A stretch of 64,000 nt of DNA from an uncultured Rubrobacteraceae bacterium (GCA_902806085.1 CADCVH010000118.1:88398-152397); one strand, 5' to 3'; shown: positions 8,276 through 16,655, counted from the first letter of the stretch. Numbers and translations are program-made. Notes: generated from the sequence alone by a model not told the origin.

Positions 8276-9870
8276 GCTTCCCCTTCCGGCCCGTTTTCGC
8301 GGGCGTAGCTTAGTCGAAGAATGTCCTCTTTGGTGATCTCTTCGCCGGACAACTCGCCCGTGACGCGCCCGTGGGCCATCACGAGGACCCGGTTGCAAAG
8401 CCCGATAAGCTCTTCCTCTTCCGAGGAGATCACGATGACGCCGGCCCCGTTTTCGGCGAGTCCCCTGACGATGTTGTGGATCTCCGCCCTCGCCCCGACG
8501 TCGACGCCGCGCGACGGTTCGTCCAGGATCAGCAGGCGGGAGTCGCGTATCAGCCACTTGCCGATAACCACCTTCTGCTGGTTGCCGCCGCTCAACTGGC
8601 CGACCACCGTGTCGACGCCCGGGGTTTTGACGCTAAGTTGTTCGGCGACCCCGGCCGCGCGAACCGTTGCCTTGCGGCGGTCGGTCAGCGGCAACCACCT
8701 CCCGTACCTCAAGGACGGCAGGGAGGCGAGGTTGGTATTGAAATCGACGCTCTTGCCGAGCACGAGCCCCTCGGAGCGGCGTTCCTCGGGCACGAGGCCG
8801 ATGCCTTGCCTTACGGCATCGTGCGGGTCCCGGAACCGCACCGGCTCGCCGTCCAGCAGCACCTCCCCCGCCTCGGCCCTGTCCGCGCCGAAGATCAAAC
8901 GCGCCAACTCCGTGCGCCCGGAGCCCACGAGCCCCGCGAAACCGAGGACCTCCCCGGGACGCAGCGCGAACGACACCCCGCGCACGGCCGAACCCCGCTT
9001 CAAGTCGCGGGCCTCCAGCATGGGACGGGCCTCGGCCGCGGTTGCGCCGCGCGCCTGCGAGGCGTCGGCCAAATCTCCCCCGACTATGTCCCGGACGAGC
9101 GAGTCTTTGGTGATGGAACTTCGTTCCCTCGTCGCCACGCGCTCTCCGTCCTTGAAGACGGTCACCCTGTCGCACAGGTCCAGTATCTCCTCCAGGTGGT
9201 GCGACACGTACAGGATGGAGATGCCGTCGTCCGAGAGTTCCCGCACCACCCTGAAGAGCCGTTCGCTCTCCGCGGCCGAGAGCGAGGCGGTCGGCTCGTC
9301 CATCGCGATGAGCCTCGCCTTACGGACTATGGACCTGCCGATGGACACCAGCCACTGGTCCGCGACGCTGAGGTTCCCGACCGGCTCGTCAAGCGAGAAA
9401 TCGATCCCGACGCGCTGTGCGACGGGGCCAACCTCCCGCCGCGTGGCCCTCCAGTCGATAAAACCGAGGCGCGTGGCCTTCGGCAGGCCCAGGGTCATGT
9501 TCTGGAGCGCGCTGAACTTCGGAACCAGGTTCAACTCCTGGTGGATAAAGCTCAGGCCGAGCCGGCCCGCCTCCTGCGTGTCGTGTATCTCGACCGGCTC
9601 CCCGTCGATGAGCACCGTGCCGGAGTCGGGCGGCTGAACGCCGGCGAGGATCTTGATCAGGGTGGACTTGCCCGCCCCGTTCGCCCCGATAAGGCCGTGA
9701 ACCTCGCCCCGGCGTATCTCCATATCGACGCCCTTGAGGGCCCGGACCCCGCCGAAGCTCTTGGAGACCTCCCGAACGCCCAGGAAAGGGTCGCGTCCTT
9801 CCGCGGCCCCGGTCCCCTCGACGCCGTCCTGCGAATCGGAGCGCCGTTGCTGCTCCACCCTCCTATCCAC
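8272..9870 (-). CDS. Sugar ABC transporter ATPase, RbsA-type double-cassette
   Basis: A 532-residue tandem ABC protein. Cassette 1 has GANGAGKST near residue 66 and Walker B AMDEPTASLS. Cassette 2 has the degenerate P-loop GLVGSGRTEL, signature LSGGNQQKV and Walker B LILDEPSRGVDVG. The N-terminus carries an extra 25-30 polar residues before the first cassette. The GTG start overlaps the lipoprotein stop by 8 bp and follows GGCGGGTGG; a GTG four codons later is less likely because its purine-rich stretch abuts it. It energises the permease at 7283-8275. Confidence 0.92.
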   Translation of the reverse strand: MDRRVEQQRRSDSQDGVEGTGAAEGRDPFLGVREVSKSFGGVRALKGVDMEIRRGEVHGLIGANGAGKSTLIKILAGVQPPDSGTVLIDGEPVEIHDTQEAGRLGLSFIHQELNLVPKFSALQNMTLGLPKATRLGFIDWRATRREVGPVAQRVGIDFSLDEPVGNLSVADQWLVSIGRSIVRKARLIAMDEPTASLSAAESERLFRVVRELSDDGISILYVSHHLEEILDLCDRVTVFKDGERVATRERSSITKDSLVRDIVGGDLADASQARGATAAEARPMLEARDLKRGSAVRGVSFALRPGEVLGFAGLVGSGRTELARLIFGADRAEAGEVLLDGEPVRFRDPHDAVRQGIGLVPEERRSEGLVLGKSVDFNTNLASLPSLRYGRWLPLTDRRKATVRAAGVAEQLSVKTPGVDTVVGQLSGGNQQKVVIGKWLIRDSRLLILDEPSRGVDVGARAEIHNIVRGLAENGAGVIVISSEEEELIGLCNRVLVMAHGRVTGELSGEEITKEDILRLSYARENGPEGEA

Positions 9871-10873
9871 CCGCCTTCGGGTTCTCCTTCAAGAACTGGT
9901 CGATGTTGCCGGAGTTCACCACGGTCCCGGGGACCGTGACGTTCTTCGGCTTCCAGCCGTCTCCCGCCTCAATGGCCTGGTCGATGGTCTCCACGAGCTT
10001 GCGTCCCTCTTGCGTGCTGTTCTGGTAGTTCGTGGCGGTCATCGAACCGTTCTCGACGGCGTTGATGGCCTCCTGGTTCCCGTTCTGCCCGTAGACTTCG
10101 ACGTCCTCCCGGCCCCTCTGCTTCAAGCCCGAGATCGCCCCGAGGGCGGGATCGTCCCAGCAACCCCAGATCGCCAGGTTGCCCGACCCCGACGGGTTAC
10201 CGGAGAGCCAGGCTGTCGCGTACTGCGCCCCATCCTGGAAGAAGCCCGGGATCCCCACCTCATTCTTCGTCACCTCGATGTTCGGGTAGTCCGACATTAT
10301 TTTGTCGAAGACTTCCTCACGCTCGCGGCAAACCAGGCCGGAGCGGTAAGTGAGCGCCAGAACCGATCCTTTGCCATCCATCTCCTCTGCCATCGCCTTG
10401 ACGATCGGCTCGGCGAGCGGGCCACCGGCGCCGGTGGTCGCCACGACGCCATCGTCGATGCCGCCGCCCCACGTGGCGACCGGGATGTCGGCCTGTCTGG
10501 TAGCCGCCAGGCCCGCTCCTATGGACGTGACCGGAAACACCATGTCGATGATCGCGCCGGCGTCCTTCTGGACGAAGTTCCTCATGGAGGTGTTGGCCTT
10601 CTCGGCGCTACCGTCAGCGTCGACGACCTCGACCTTCCAGCCTTTCTCTTTTGCCACCTCCTTGGCGCCGCTTATGAAGCGGGCGTTGTTCGACTCGCTG
10701 GCCGAAATCGACACTATCCCGAGCAAGAGCTCATCCTGAGAACCCGACGACTGGCCCGATCCCCCGCCGCAAGCGGTCGCGACGATCACGCTTAACGCCA
10801 CCGCGATCGAGGCCGAAGCCCGAAACCTCCACCTCGCGGGTTTCTCTGCCCCGACCTTCTGTGTGCTCTTCAT
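9863..10873 (-). CDS. Sugar ABC transporter substrate-binding lipoprotein, RbsB type
   Basis: A 336-residue exported solute-binding protein. Signal peptide with lipobox (VIVATACGGG, Cys near residue 35), then a two-lobed Peripla_BP_4 domain (LLLGIVSISASESNNARFISGAKE, later AIWGCWDDPALGAISGL). It opens MKSTQKVGAEK, very like the MalE-type binding protein at 14028-15410 (MKSIEKVGGEE). The bases upstream of both genes also match the tail of a LacI gene, so both leaders descend from one LacI-plus-binding-protein arrangement. RBS GGTGGAGAG precedes the ATG, which overlaps the stop of the relic reading frame by ATGA. Confidence 0.9.
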   Translation of the reverse strand: MKSTQKVGAEKPARWRFRASASIAVALSVIVATACGGGSGQSSGSQDELLLGIVSISASESNNARFISGAKEVAKEKGWKVEVVDADGSAEKANTSMRNFVQKDAGAIIDMVFPVTSIGAGLAATRQADIPVATWGGGIDDGVVATTGAGGPLAEPIVKAMAEEMDGKGSVLALTYRSGLVCREREEVFDKIMSDYPNIEVTKNEVGIPGFFQDGAQYATAWLSGNPSGSGNLAIWGCWDDPALGAISGLKQRGREDVEVYGQNGNQEAINAVENGSMTATNYQNSTQEGRKLVETIDQAIEAGDGWKPKNVTVPGTVVNSGNIDQFLKENPKAGG

Positions 10874-11124
10874 CTCTCCACCCTTTTCCTTCGCATGCCC
10901 ACCCTTACTGATCGCGCCCCTGTCATCCCGCTCTTTGGAGGCATCGGTCCTGCGTGCCCCCTCCCACGCGGTCCGTCGACGATCCCCTTACCATCAGCCA
11001 CGGCTCCGGCAGGACCCTCCTGCTCTTCAACCGACGACCTCGGCATCCACCCCCCCGACGCCAGGACGAACCTCTCGATGTCGCCCCTACCGTCGGACAT
11101 CGTCAGGATCCCTACTCGTGCCAA
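10870..11124 (-). pseudogene. Chimeric gene relic: isomerase 5' end joined to LacI-regulator 3' end
   Basis: The 84-codon TTG-initiated frame begins LARVGILTMSDGRGDIERF, matching the start of the isomerase at 4746-6194 (MAKIGILTMSDGRE) with a preserved purine-rich RBS. After about 20 codons the similarity stops. From about 11027 to 10985 the DNA instead matches the 3' end of the LacI gene at 15485-16507 (35 of 40 bases by eye); in the +1 frame it reads RRVLPEPWLMVRG, against RKVLLEPWLMVRE in LacI. Two genes were evidently fused by deletion. The open frame still ends in ATGA at the binding protein and may act only as a coupled leader. Confidence 0.75.
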
Positions 11125-11186
11125 CTCTCCCCCGCTTCCCCTAGACCCGCTCGGATGGTTCCATCGCGTCGATCGGCCGCGAGCCG

Positions 11187-12269
11187 CTACCCTTGCCGGG
11201 GCACGCGGTCCCCGACGGGCGGGATGGAGAACGGCTTGTGCGGCTCGGCCTGGTACCAGTAGGCGACGGAGGAGACGTCGTCGCTGCGCTTGTTGGCGTG
11301 GCCGTGCTCGATGGTAACCCGGACGGAGCTGTCGAACGTCACCGGGTCCTCGACGTGGAAGCGGTAGAGGCTGACGTGGCCGCCCCAGTTGTCTCCGCCG
11401 CCTAGAGTGATGCCGTGGTACGGGGCCGAATACTCCTGCTGCGGGCACCAGGCGGTGTTGAAGTAGTCCTCCGTACCGGTGCCGTGCAGCGACGGTGGCC
11501 ACTCCTCGCCGTCGATAAAAATCATGTCGTCGCCCTCCCCGTACCAGTTCCACTGGCCCGTCTCCCGCCCGTTGCGGACGTTCAGCACGCACCCGACGTA
11601 GTGGCCCTTCCCCTCGGCCTCGAGGATGGTGTAGTTGCCCTCGCCACCTACGTTCTCGCCGCCGAAGAGGAACTCCTCGTTGCTCTGGTCCGCCTCGTCG
11701 ACCCCATCCGTCGGGTTCTCCCTGCGCCACTGGGCGTGGAAGCGGCCGAGGCCGTCTTCGAGCTCGTCGAACTCCTCGTAGTCTATGTAGTAGTAGAAGA
11801 GGACCTCCTCGTGCTCCATCTCGCTGGTTACCTCTATGCGGGCGCCGGAGGCGAAGGGCATGTGGAAGAAGGAGTTAAAAGATTTGCCGTCCTCGGGGCT
11901 CATCTGCAAGGGTGCCGAGACGAAGTTTCTGGTGCGGGCGTGGCCGACGCCGAAAAAGTCCCCGACAGGGACGAGCACGCTCGGCTCCTCCTCGCCGTCC
12001 CAGTACATCTTGAGCACCAGCCGGCGCAGGAAGTCTGGCTCGGGGGCGGCGGGGGTCCGGCCCATGCTCGCGTTGGCGATGGTGACCCAGATGTGGTTGA
12101 TGGAACCCGCCCCCCCTATCTCGGCGAGGGTCGCCGTGGCGCCGGGCTCTATGTGCAGGCGGTCGTCGTTGCCGCCGGATTGGTCCCAGCTCGACGCGCG
12201 CCTGCGACGGCTGTTTCTCAGGCGCGGCAGGTCGCGCAGGCTGCTGCCGAAGTCTCCGTAACCGGTCAA
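11187..12269 (-). CDS. Glycoside hydrolase family 172 (DUF2961) protein
   Basis: A 360-residue protein with the DUF2961/GH172 fold. Strand-rich N-terminus with the conserved GSINHIWVTI, the pair VPVGDFFGVGH, and the signature region WYGEGDDMIFIDGEEWP followed by GTGTEDYFN. The Glu residues of GEGD and GTED are 22 apart and are candidates for the catalytic pair (inference). Characterised GH172 enzymes are exo-acting alpha-D-fructofuranosidases and D-arabinofuranosidases. There is no signal peptide, so it acts on imported oligosaccharides, presumably those taken up by the importer encoded just upstream (12288-15410). TTG start after GGGAAAGGGG. Substrate not established. Confidence 0.85.
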   Translation of the reverse strand: MTGYGDFGSSLRDLPRLRNSRRRRASSWDQSGGNDDRLHIEPGATATLAEIGGAGSINHIWVTIANASMGRTPAAPEPDFLRRLVLKMYWDGEEEPSVLVPVGDFFGVGHARTRNFVSAPLQMSPEDGKSFNSFFHMPFASGARIEVTSEMEHEEVLFYYYIDYEEFDELEDGLGRFHAQWRRENPTDGVDEADQSNEEFLFGGENVGGEGNYTILEAEGKGHYVGCVLNVRNGRETGQWNWYGEGDDMIFIDGEEWPPSLHGTGTEDYFNTAWCPQQEYSAPYHGITLGGGDNWGGHVSLYRFHVEDPVTFDSSVRVTIEHGHANKRSDDVSSVAYWYQAEPHKPFSIPPVGDRVPRQG

Positions 12270-12287
12270 TTTTCCCCTTTCCCGGCC

Positions 12288-13121
12288 CTACTTGAAGCCC
12301 GAGGTCTTTATGGACTCGACGAGCTGGCGCTGGAAGACGAAGAAGAGCGCCATCGTCGGTATGGCGGCCACGGTCGCCGCGGCCATGATGTAGTTCCAGG
12401 CGCCGGCGTACTGCGTCTGGAAGCTGGATATGGCCACCTGGATCATCCACAGGTCCTGGTTCTGGGTGATGGTGAGCGGCCAGAGGAAGCTGTTCCAGTT
12501 CGCCAGAAAAAAGAACACCGCCAGCGCCGCCAGGATGGGCCGGCTCAGGGGCAGTATCACGTGCCAGTAGACGCCCCAGTAACCGCACCCGTCCACGAAG
12601 GCGGCGTCTTCGAGCTCCTTGGGCATCCCGATGTAGAACTGCCGAAGCAGGAAGATCCCGAACGCGTTGAAGACGGCCGGCACGATCAGGCCGGCGTAGC
12701 TGTCGAGCATCCCGAGTTCCCTGACCAAAATAAAGAGCGGCACCAGGATGATGGGCAGCGCCACGAGGAGCGTCGAGAAGATGGCGAAGAACAGCAGGTC
12801 CCGCCCCGGGAACCGGAGCCGCGCGAGCGCGTAGGCCGCCATCGAGTGGAACCACAGCGCCGCCACCGTCACCACCGTCGCGACGAAGAGGCTGTTCAGC
12901 ATGTAGCGCAGGAACGGCACCTCGGTGAAGACGTAGCGGAAGTTGTCCAGCGTGGGGGCGGCCGGGATGAGGTTCACGCTGTTGACCTCGTCCGGGCCTT
13001 TGAAGGCGCTCGAGACCATCCAGAAGAGCGGGAAGACCGTGAGCAAGGCGAGCACCACCGCGAGCGCGAAGAGCGCGGCCCGCGTCGGGCGCAGCATGGA
13101 GGAGCCGCTACTCGGTTTCAA
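12288..13121 (-). CDS. Carbohydrate ABC transporter permease, MalG family
   Basis: A 277-residue six-helix permease of the CUT1 (MalG) type. The EAA loop that docks the ATPase is visible as ELEDAAFVDGCGYWGVYWHVILP around residues 160-180. It ends in the usual SGFK. The TTG start (MKPSSGSSMLRP) has GGGAGG upstream and overlaps the MalF-type gene by 14 bp; an ATG eight codons later lacks an RBS. With the partner permease and the binding protein it forms an oligosaccharide importer. No cognate ATPase is encoded here, so it probably borrows a shared MsiK/MalK-like ATPase from elsewhere in the genome. Confidence 0.9.
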   Translation of the reverse strand: MKPSSGSSMLRPTRAALFALAVVLALLTVFPLFWMVSSAFKGPDEVNSVNLIPAAPTLDNFRYVFTEVPFLRYMLNSLFVATVVTVAALWFHSMAAYALARLRFPGRDLLFFAIFSTLLVALPIILVPLFILVRELGMLDSYAGLIVPAVFNAFGIFLLRQFYIGMPKELEDAAFVDGCGYWGVYWHVILPLSRPILAALAVFFFLANWNSFLWPLTITQNQDLWMIQVAISSFQTQYAGAWNYIMAAATVAAIPTMALFFVFQRQLVESIKTSGFK

Positions 13122-14031
13122 AACGGCCTCCCCCGGTCAGGACGAACATAAGGGCGGTGGCGGCCAGCAGGAGCAAGACCAAAAACGAGGACATCGCCGC
13201 GGCGTAGCCGTAGTCGTTGAACTGGAAGGCCTGCTGGTAGATGTAGAAGATGCCAAGCGAGGTCGAGTTGGCGGGTCCCCCCTTGGTCATCACGTAGATC
13301 AGGTCGAAGGCCTGCAACCCCGCCACGCCGGTTATCGTCGAGACCAGCAGCACGAAGAAGCTCGTCGGCTTCAGGAGCGGCCAGGTGATGTGGCGGAAGA
13401 GCTGCCAGGCCCTTGCTCCGTCTATCTTCGCCGCGTCGTAGTACTCCCGCGGTATCTCCTGCAGGCCCGCGAGGAAGATGATCATGTAGTACCCCATAAA
13501 GAACCAGATGCTGACGAGCACCACCGTTCCGAGCGCAAGCTGCGGGTCCCCGAGCCACGAGCGACCCCCGATACCCACCGACTCGAGAACCTGATTGACC
13601 ACCCCGACCCCGTCCGTGAGCATGAACTGCCACACGAGGCCGACGACGACGAGGCTCACGACGTGCGGCAGGAAGAACAGGCTGCGGAAGAACCCGACGA
13701 ACGGGATCTTCTGCCGCACCAGCAGCGCGAGCCCCAGGCTGACCACGAAGACCCCGGCCACGAACCCCACGACGTACAGGACCGTCACCTTGAGGCTGTC
13801 GAAGAACAGCGGGTCGGCGAACATCTTCCTGTAGTTGTCCAACCCGGCGAAGGAGATCCCGCCGAAGCCGGTGACCTCGAAGAACCCCAGGCCGAGCGCC
13901 AGCACCATCGGCACGCCGAGAAAGACGAGCAGGCCGAGGGCGTCCGGGGCGACGAAGAGCGCCGCCGCCAGCCACTCGCGGTGCTTGCGGCTGAGGCCCC
14001 GCCTGGGGGTTTCGGACGCGCCGGCGCTCAT
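13108..14031 (-). CDS. Carbohydrate ABC transporter permease, MalF family
   Basis: A 307-residue permease with six main helices and the EAA loop EIPREYYDAAKIDGARAWQLF near residues 195-215. It is the short MalF version without the extra N-terminal helices of the enterobacterial protein, as usual in Gram-positives. The ATG (MSAGASETPRR) overlaps the stop of the binding-protein gene by ATGA and the 3' end overlaps the MalG gene by 14 bp, so binding protein, MalF and MalG are translated as a unit. Function as a CUT1 sugar-oligomer importer is secure; substrate is inferred from the adjacent GH172 gene. Confidence 0.9.
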   Translation of the reverse strand: MSAGASETPRRGLSRKHREWLAAALFVAPDALGLLVFLGVPMVLALGLGFFEVTGFGGISFAGLDNYRKMFADPLFFDSLKVTVLYVVGFVAGVFVVSLGLALLVRQKIPFVGFFRSLFFLPHVVSLVVVGLVWQFMLTDGVGVVNQVLESVGIGGRSWLGDPQLALGTVVLVSIWFFMGYYMIIFLAGLQEIPREYYDAAKIDGARAWQLFRHITWPLLKPTSFFVLLVSTITGVAGLQAFDLIYVMTKGGPANSTSLGIFYIYQQAFQFNDYGYAAAMSSFLVLLLLAATALMFVLTGGGRFETE

Positions 14032-15410
14032 ACGATGCGCGCCCCGTCGTAGCTCTGGAGGAACGTGTCGATCTTCTGGGCGGCCTCGTCGGCCTGGCCC
14101 TGGGCGCTCTGACCGTCGAGCTGGACGGCCTGGATGGCGTCGGAGACGGCCTTGTAGACCTCGGGCGTGTAGCGCGGCTCGCCCCTGCCGCCGGGGAATG
14201 CCTCCTCGCGGAAGAACTTCATCGGCCCCTTGTCGAAGGCGCCCTGCCGCTCGGCCTGCTGCTGCACGGACTTGCGCGGCGCCACGGTGCTGTCCGCACC
14301 CGCAATCCAATCCACCCCCCGGTCTATGGACTGCTGGCTCATAGAGGCGAGCGCCCACGCGCAGAACCTGCCGGCTTCCTCGGGGTTCTGCCCCTTGGAG
14401 TTAGCGACGAACGCCCAGCCGCCAAGATCGGTGGTGTACTGCCCACCCGGGGGCAGCGGGAGCTTGAACGTCCCGTACTCGAAGTCCGGGGCGTTTGCCT
14501 CGAGCGCGGCCACAGCCCAGATGCCGCAGTTCTGGATCGCGGCGTGCCCCTGCGCGAGGTTGGCGACTATGTCGTTTGCCCCGGTGCCGAGAGCCTTGCG
14601 CGGCGCGACCCCGCTCTCGATGGAGTCCTGCCAGAACTGCAGCGCCTGCACGGCGCCCTCCGAGTCGAAGGCGCTCTTCTGGCTGGAGGGGTCCACGGCG
14701 TCGCCGCCGCCCTGCCACATGAACGGGTACCAGGTGAAGTTCTGGTAGTAGCCCGGGTTGGTGTCGAAGAGCAGGCCGAAGGTGTTGCCCTTCTTGAGCT
14801 TGCCGGCCACGTCCAACAATTGGTCCCAGGTCTGGGGTATGTCCCCCTCCGAGAGGCCGGCGTCCTCGAAGGCTTTCGTGCTGTAGTACATCGCCATGGG
14901 CTCCACTTCCATGGGGATGCCATAGATCTTGCCGTCCACGATGCGGGTGGCCATGACGTTCTCGTAGAGGTCGCTCCTGGCCTCTTGCTTTATGTACGGC
15001 GTGAGGTCCTGGAGCACGCCGCCGTTGTAGTACCGCAAAAAGTCCCCGGGGCTGATGATGAACAAATCAGGCCCATCTCCCGAGGAGAAGGCCGTCTGCA
15101 GCTTGGACCCGTTGAGGTACTCCGTGACGGGGATGTACTGCAGCTCAACCTTCGTCTCGTGGCCCTCGTTCCAACCCTTGGCGGCGTCCTCGAACCACTT
15201 GCCCTGCGCCTCGACCTCGCCGCCCGGCCCGTAGAACTGCCAGAACTTGAGCGCGCCGCCGGACCCGGACCCGCCCCCGCACCCGGAGAGAACCGTCAAC
15301 CCCGGCCCCGTCACCGCCGCCGCGAACGCGAACGCGGCACCCCTCGCCAGGAACCGCCGCCGGCTCATGCCCCCGGTCTCTTCCCCGCCCACCTTCTCGA
15401 TGCTCTTCAT
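14028..15410 (-). CDS. Extracellular solute-binding protein family 1 (MalE type), Tat-exported lipoprotein
   Basis: A 460-residue CUT1 binding protein. The N-terminus has a twin-arginine motif (MSRRRFLARGAAFAF) followed by a lipobox (LTVLSGCGGG), so it is probably exported folded by Tat and then lipid-anchored. The mature part has the SBP_bac_1 pattern (LKFWQFYGPGGE, DLFIISPGDFLRYY, GIPMEVEPMAMYYSTKAFEDAG). The first ATG (MKSIEKVGG) has GGAAGGGAAAGGG upstream; the internal ATG at MSRRRFL is an alternative. It lies 74 bp after the LacI regulator and feeds the MalF/MalG pair. Confidence 0.92.
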   Translation of the reverse strand: MKSIEKVGGEETGGMSRRRFLARGAAFAFAAAVTGPGLTVLSGCGGGSGSGGALKFWQFYGPGGEVEAQGKWFEDAAKGWNEGHETKVELQYIPVTEYLNGSKLQTAFSSGDGPDLFIISPGDFLRYYNGGVLQDLTPYIKQEARSDLYENVMATRIVDGKIYGIPMEVEPMAMYYSTKAFEDAGLSEGDIPQTWDQLLDVAGKLKKGNTFGLLFDTNPGYYQNFTWYPFMWQGGGDAVDPSSQKSAFDSEGAVQALQFWQDSIESGVAPRKALGTGANDIVANLAQGHAAIQNCGIWAVAALEANAPDFEYGTFKLPLPPGGQYTTDLGGWAFVANSKGQNPEEAGRFCAWALASMSQQSIDRGVDWIAGADSTVAPRKSVQQQAERQGAFDKGPMKFFREEAFPGGRGEPRYTPEVYKAVSDAIQAVQLDGQSAQGQADEAAQKIDTFLQSYDGARIV

Positions 15411-15484
15411 CTTCCCTTTCCCTTCCGCGCGCCCGTCCCCACGGGTCGCGCTCTCGTCACCCCTGCTCTACTCCAACGTCCGTC

Positions 15485-16507
15485 CTACACGTTCGGTCCC
15501 TCTGCCAGGGCGGTCGACTCCCTGACCATCAACCACGGCTCCAGCAGGACCTTCCTGCTCCCTCCTCCCGACCCGTCCTCGATCCTGTCCAGCAACATCC
15601 TGGCCGCCCTCACCCCCATCTCGTAGGTCGGCTGCGCGAGCGTCGTGAGCGGCGGACCGGTCAGCGGCGCCCACTCGGGGTCGTCGAAGCCCACCACGGA
15701 GACGTCGCCAGGAACGCCCAGGCCCATCTCGTTTACGGTGAGCAGGGCGCCGAGCGTCATCTGGTTGTTGGCGGTGACCAGCGCCGTCGGGGGCGAGGGA
15801 AGGCTCAGGAGCTCCCTGGCCCCCTCCCGCCCGCCCGTGGTTCGGAAGTCGCCGAAGCGGACGAGCGAATCCTCCAACTCCACCCCGAGGTCGGCCAGCG
15901 CGTCGCGCAGGCCCAGGTGCCGCTCGTAGCCCGAGGCCTTGTCCAGAGGGCCGGAGATCATGGCTATCCTCCGGTGCCCCAATCCCACGAGGTGCTCCGC
16001 TATGAGGCGCATCCCGACGCGGTTGTCCACGCTGACGACGTCGGCGTCCACCCCCTCGACGTCGCGGTCCACGAAGACGAAGGGCACGCCTTCGTCCCGC
16101 AGGCGCCGGACGTGGCTCTCGCGTCGGGCCGAGGGCGCCACCATCAAACCGTCCACCCGCTTCTTCGCGAGCTCCGTGATGTACTCGTCCTCCCGCTCGG
16201 GGTCCTCGTCGGTGTTGCACAGAAAGAGGTGGTAGCCGTGGCTCAGGGCCACGTCCTCAACGCCGCGCACGACCGAGGTAAAAAAGGAGTTCTGGATGTC
16301 CGAGATCAGCAACCCTATCGTGAACGTCCGCCGCGTCTTTAAACCCTTCGCCAGCAAGTTCGGCCGGTACGAAAGCTCCTCCACCGCCGCCAATACGTCC
16401 CCCCGCGTCCCCTCCGAAACCTTCCGAGTCCCGTTCAAAACGTGGGACACCGTGCTCACGGACACCCGCGCCCGCCTGGCCACGTCTTTCATGGTCTTCA
16501 CCCTCAC
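15485..16507 (-). CDS. LacI-family transcriptional regulator
   Basis: A 340-residue repressor. The N-terminal helix-turn-helix (MKDVARRARVSVSTVSHVLN) is followed by the hinge helix (SYRPNLLAKGL) and a periplasmic-binding-like sensor domain (TIGLLISDIQNSFFTSV). The gene begins GTG; a second GTG and an ATG lie 2 and 5 codons in, and any could be used. It directly follows two tandem LacI operators (16517-16540) that cover its transcription start, so it should repress itself and the sugar genes downstream. The effector is probably a sugar or sugar phosphate of the pathway. A fragment of a paralogue survives at 10985-11027. Confidence 0.93.
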   Translation of the reverse strand: MRVKTMKDVARRARVSVSTVSHVLNGTRKVSEGTRGDVLAAVEELSYRPNLLAKGLKTRRTFTIGLLISDIQNSFFTSVVRGVEDVALSHGYHLFLCNTDEDPEREDEYITELAKKRVDGLMVAPSARRESHVRRLRDEGVPFVFVDRDVEGVDADVVSVDNRVGMRLIAEHLVGLGHRRIAMISGPLDKASGYERHLGLRDALADLGVELEDSLVRFGDFRTTGGREGARELLSLPSPPTALVTANNQMTLGALLTVNEMGLGVPGDVSVVGFDDPEWAPLTGPPLTTLAQPTYEMGVRAARMLLDRIEDGSGGGSRKVLLEPWLMVRESTALAEGPNV

Positions 16508-16516
16508 CCCCGATCC

Positions 16517-16540
16517 GCAATCGTTTGCGCAATCGTTTGC
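16517..16540 (-). promoter_or_regulatory. Two tandem LacI-type operators
   Basis: The 12-mer GCAATCGTTTGC occurs twice back to back (16517-16528 and 16529-16540). Each copy has GCAA and TTGC arms around a central CG, the pattern bound by LacI/PurR/CcpA-family dimers. They lie just downstream of the -10 box at 16541-16546 and just upstream of the regulator's start, ideal for blocking initiation. No further copy was seen elsewhere in the window. Confidence 0.8.
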
Positions 16541-16569
16541 ACGGTAGCGGAAGCGTCGGTTTGTGTCAA
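16541..16569 (-). promoter_or_regulatory. Promoter of the LacI/sugar operon
   Basis: On the minus strand TTGACA (16564-16569) and TACCGT (16541-16546) are separated by exactly 17 bp. The predicted start near 16534 falls inside the operators. This is probably the main promoter for the operon that runs to the left edge of the window. Confidence 0.7.
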
Positions 16570-16590
16570 GAAGGGCATTCGCGGGGCGGT

Positions 16591-16619
16591 TTGACAGGGC
16601 CGGGCGGCGCGGACAGTAT
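16591..16619 (+). promoter_or_regulatory. Promoter candidate for the SGNH esterase gene
   Basis: A perfect TTGACA at 16591-16596 is followed after 17 bp by a weak -10 (CAGTAT, 16614-16619). Transcription would start about 35 bases before the ATG at 16656. It diverges from the LacI promoter. Confidence 0.45.
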
Positions 16620-16655
16620 TGGTCTCTCTGTCGGGGTAGTTTGAGGGAGGACGAG

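Noticed and set aside
8371..9939. 522-codon open frame on the plus strand
   Set aside because: Antisense to the double ABC ATPase, which has complete motifs on the minus strand.
11415..13151. 578-codon open frame on the plus strand
   Set aside because: It mirrors the GH172 and MalG genes in the opposite strand, with His/Glu/Arg-rich composition and no domain. A GC-rich shadow.
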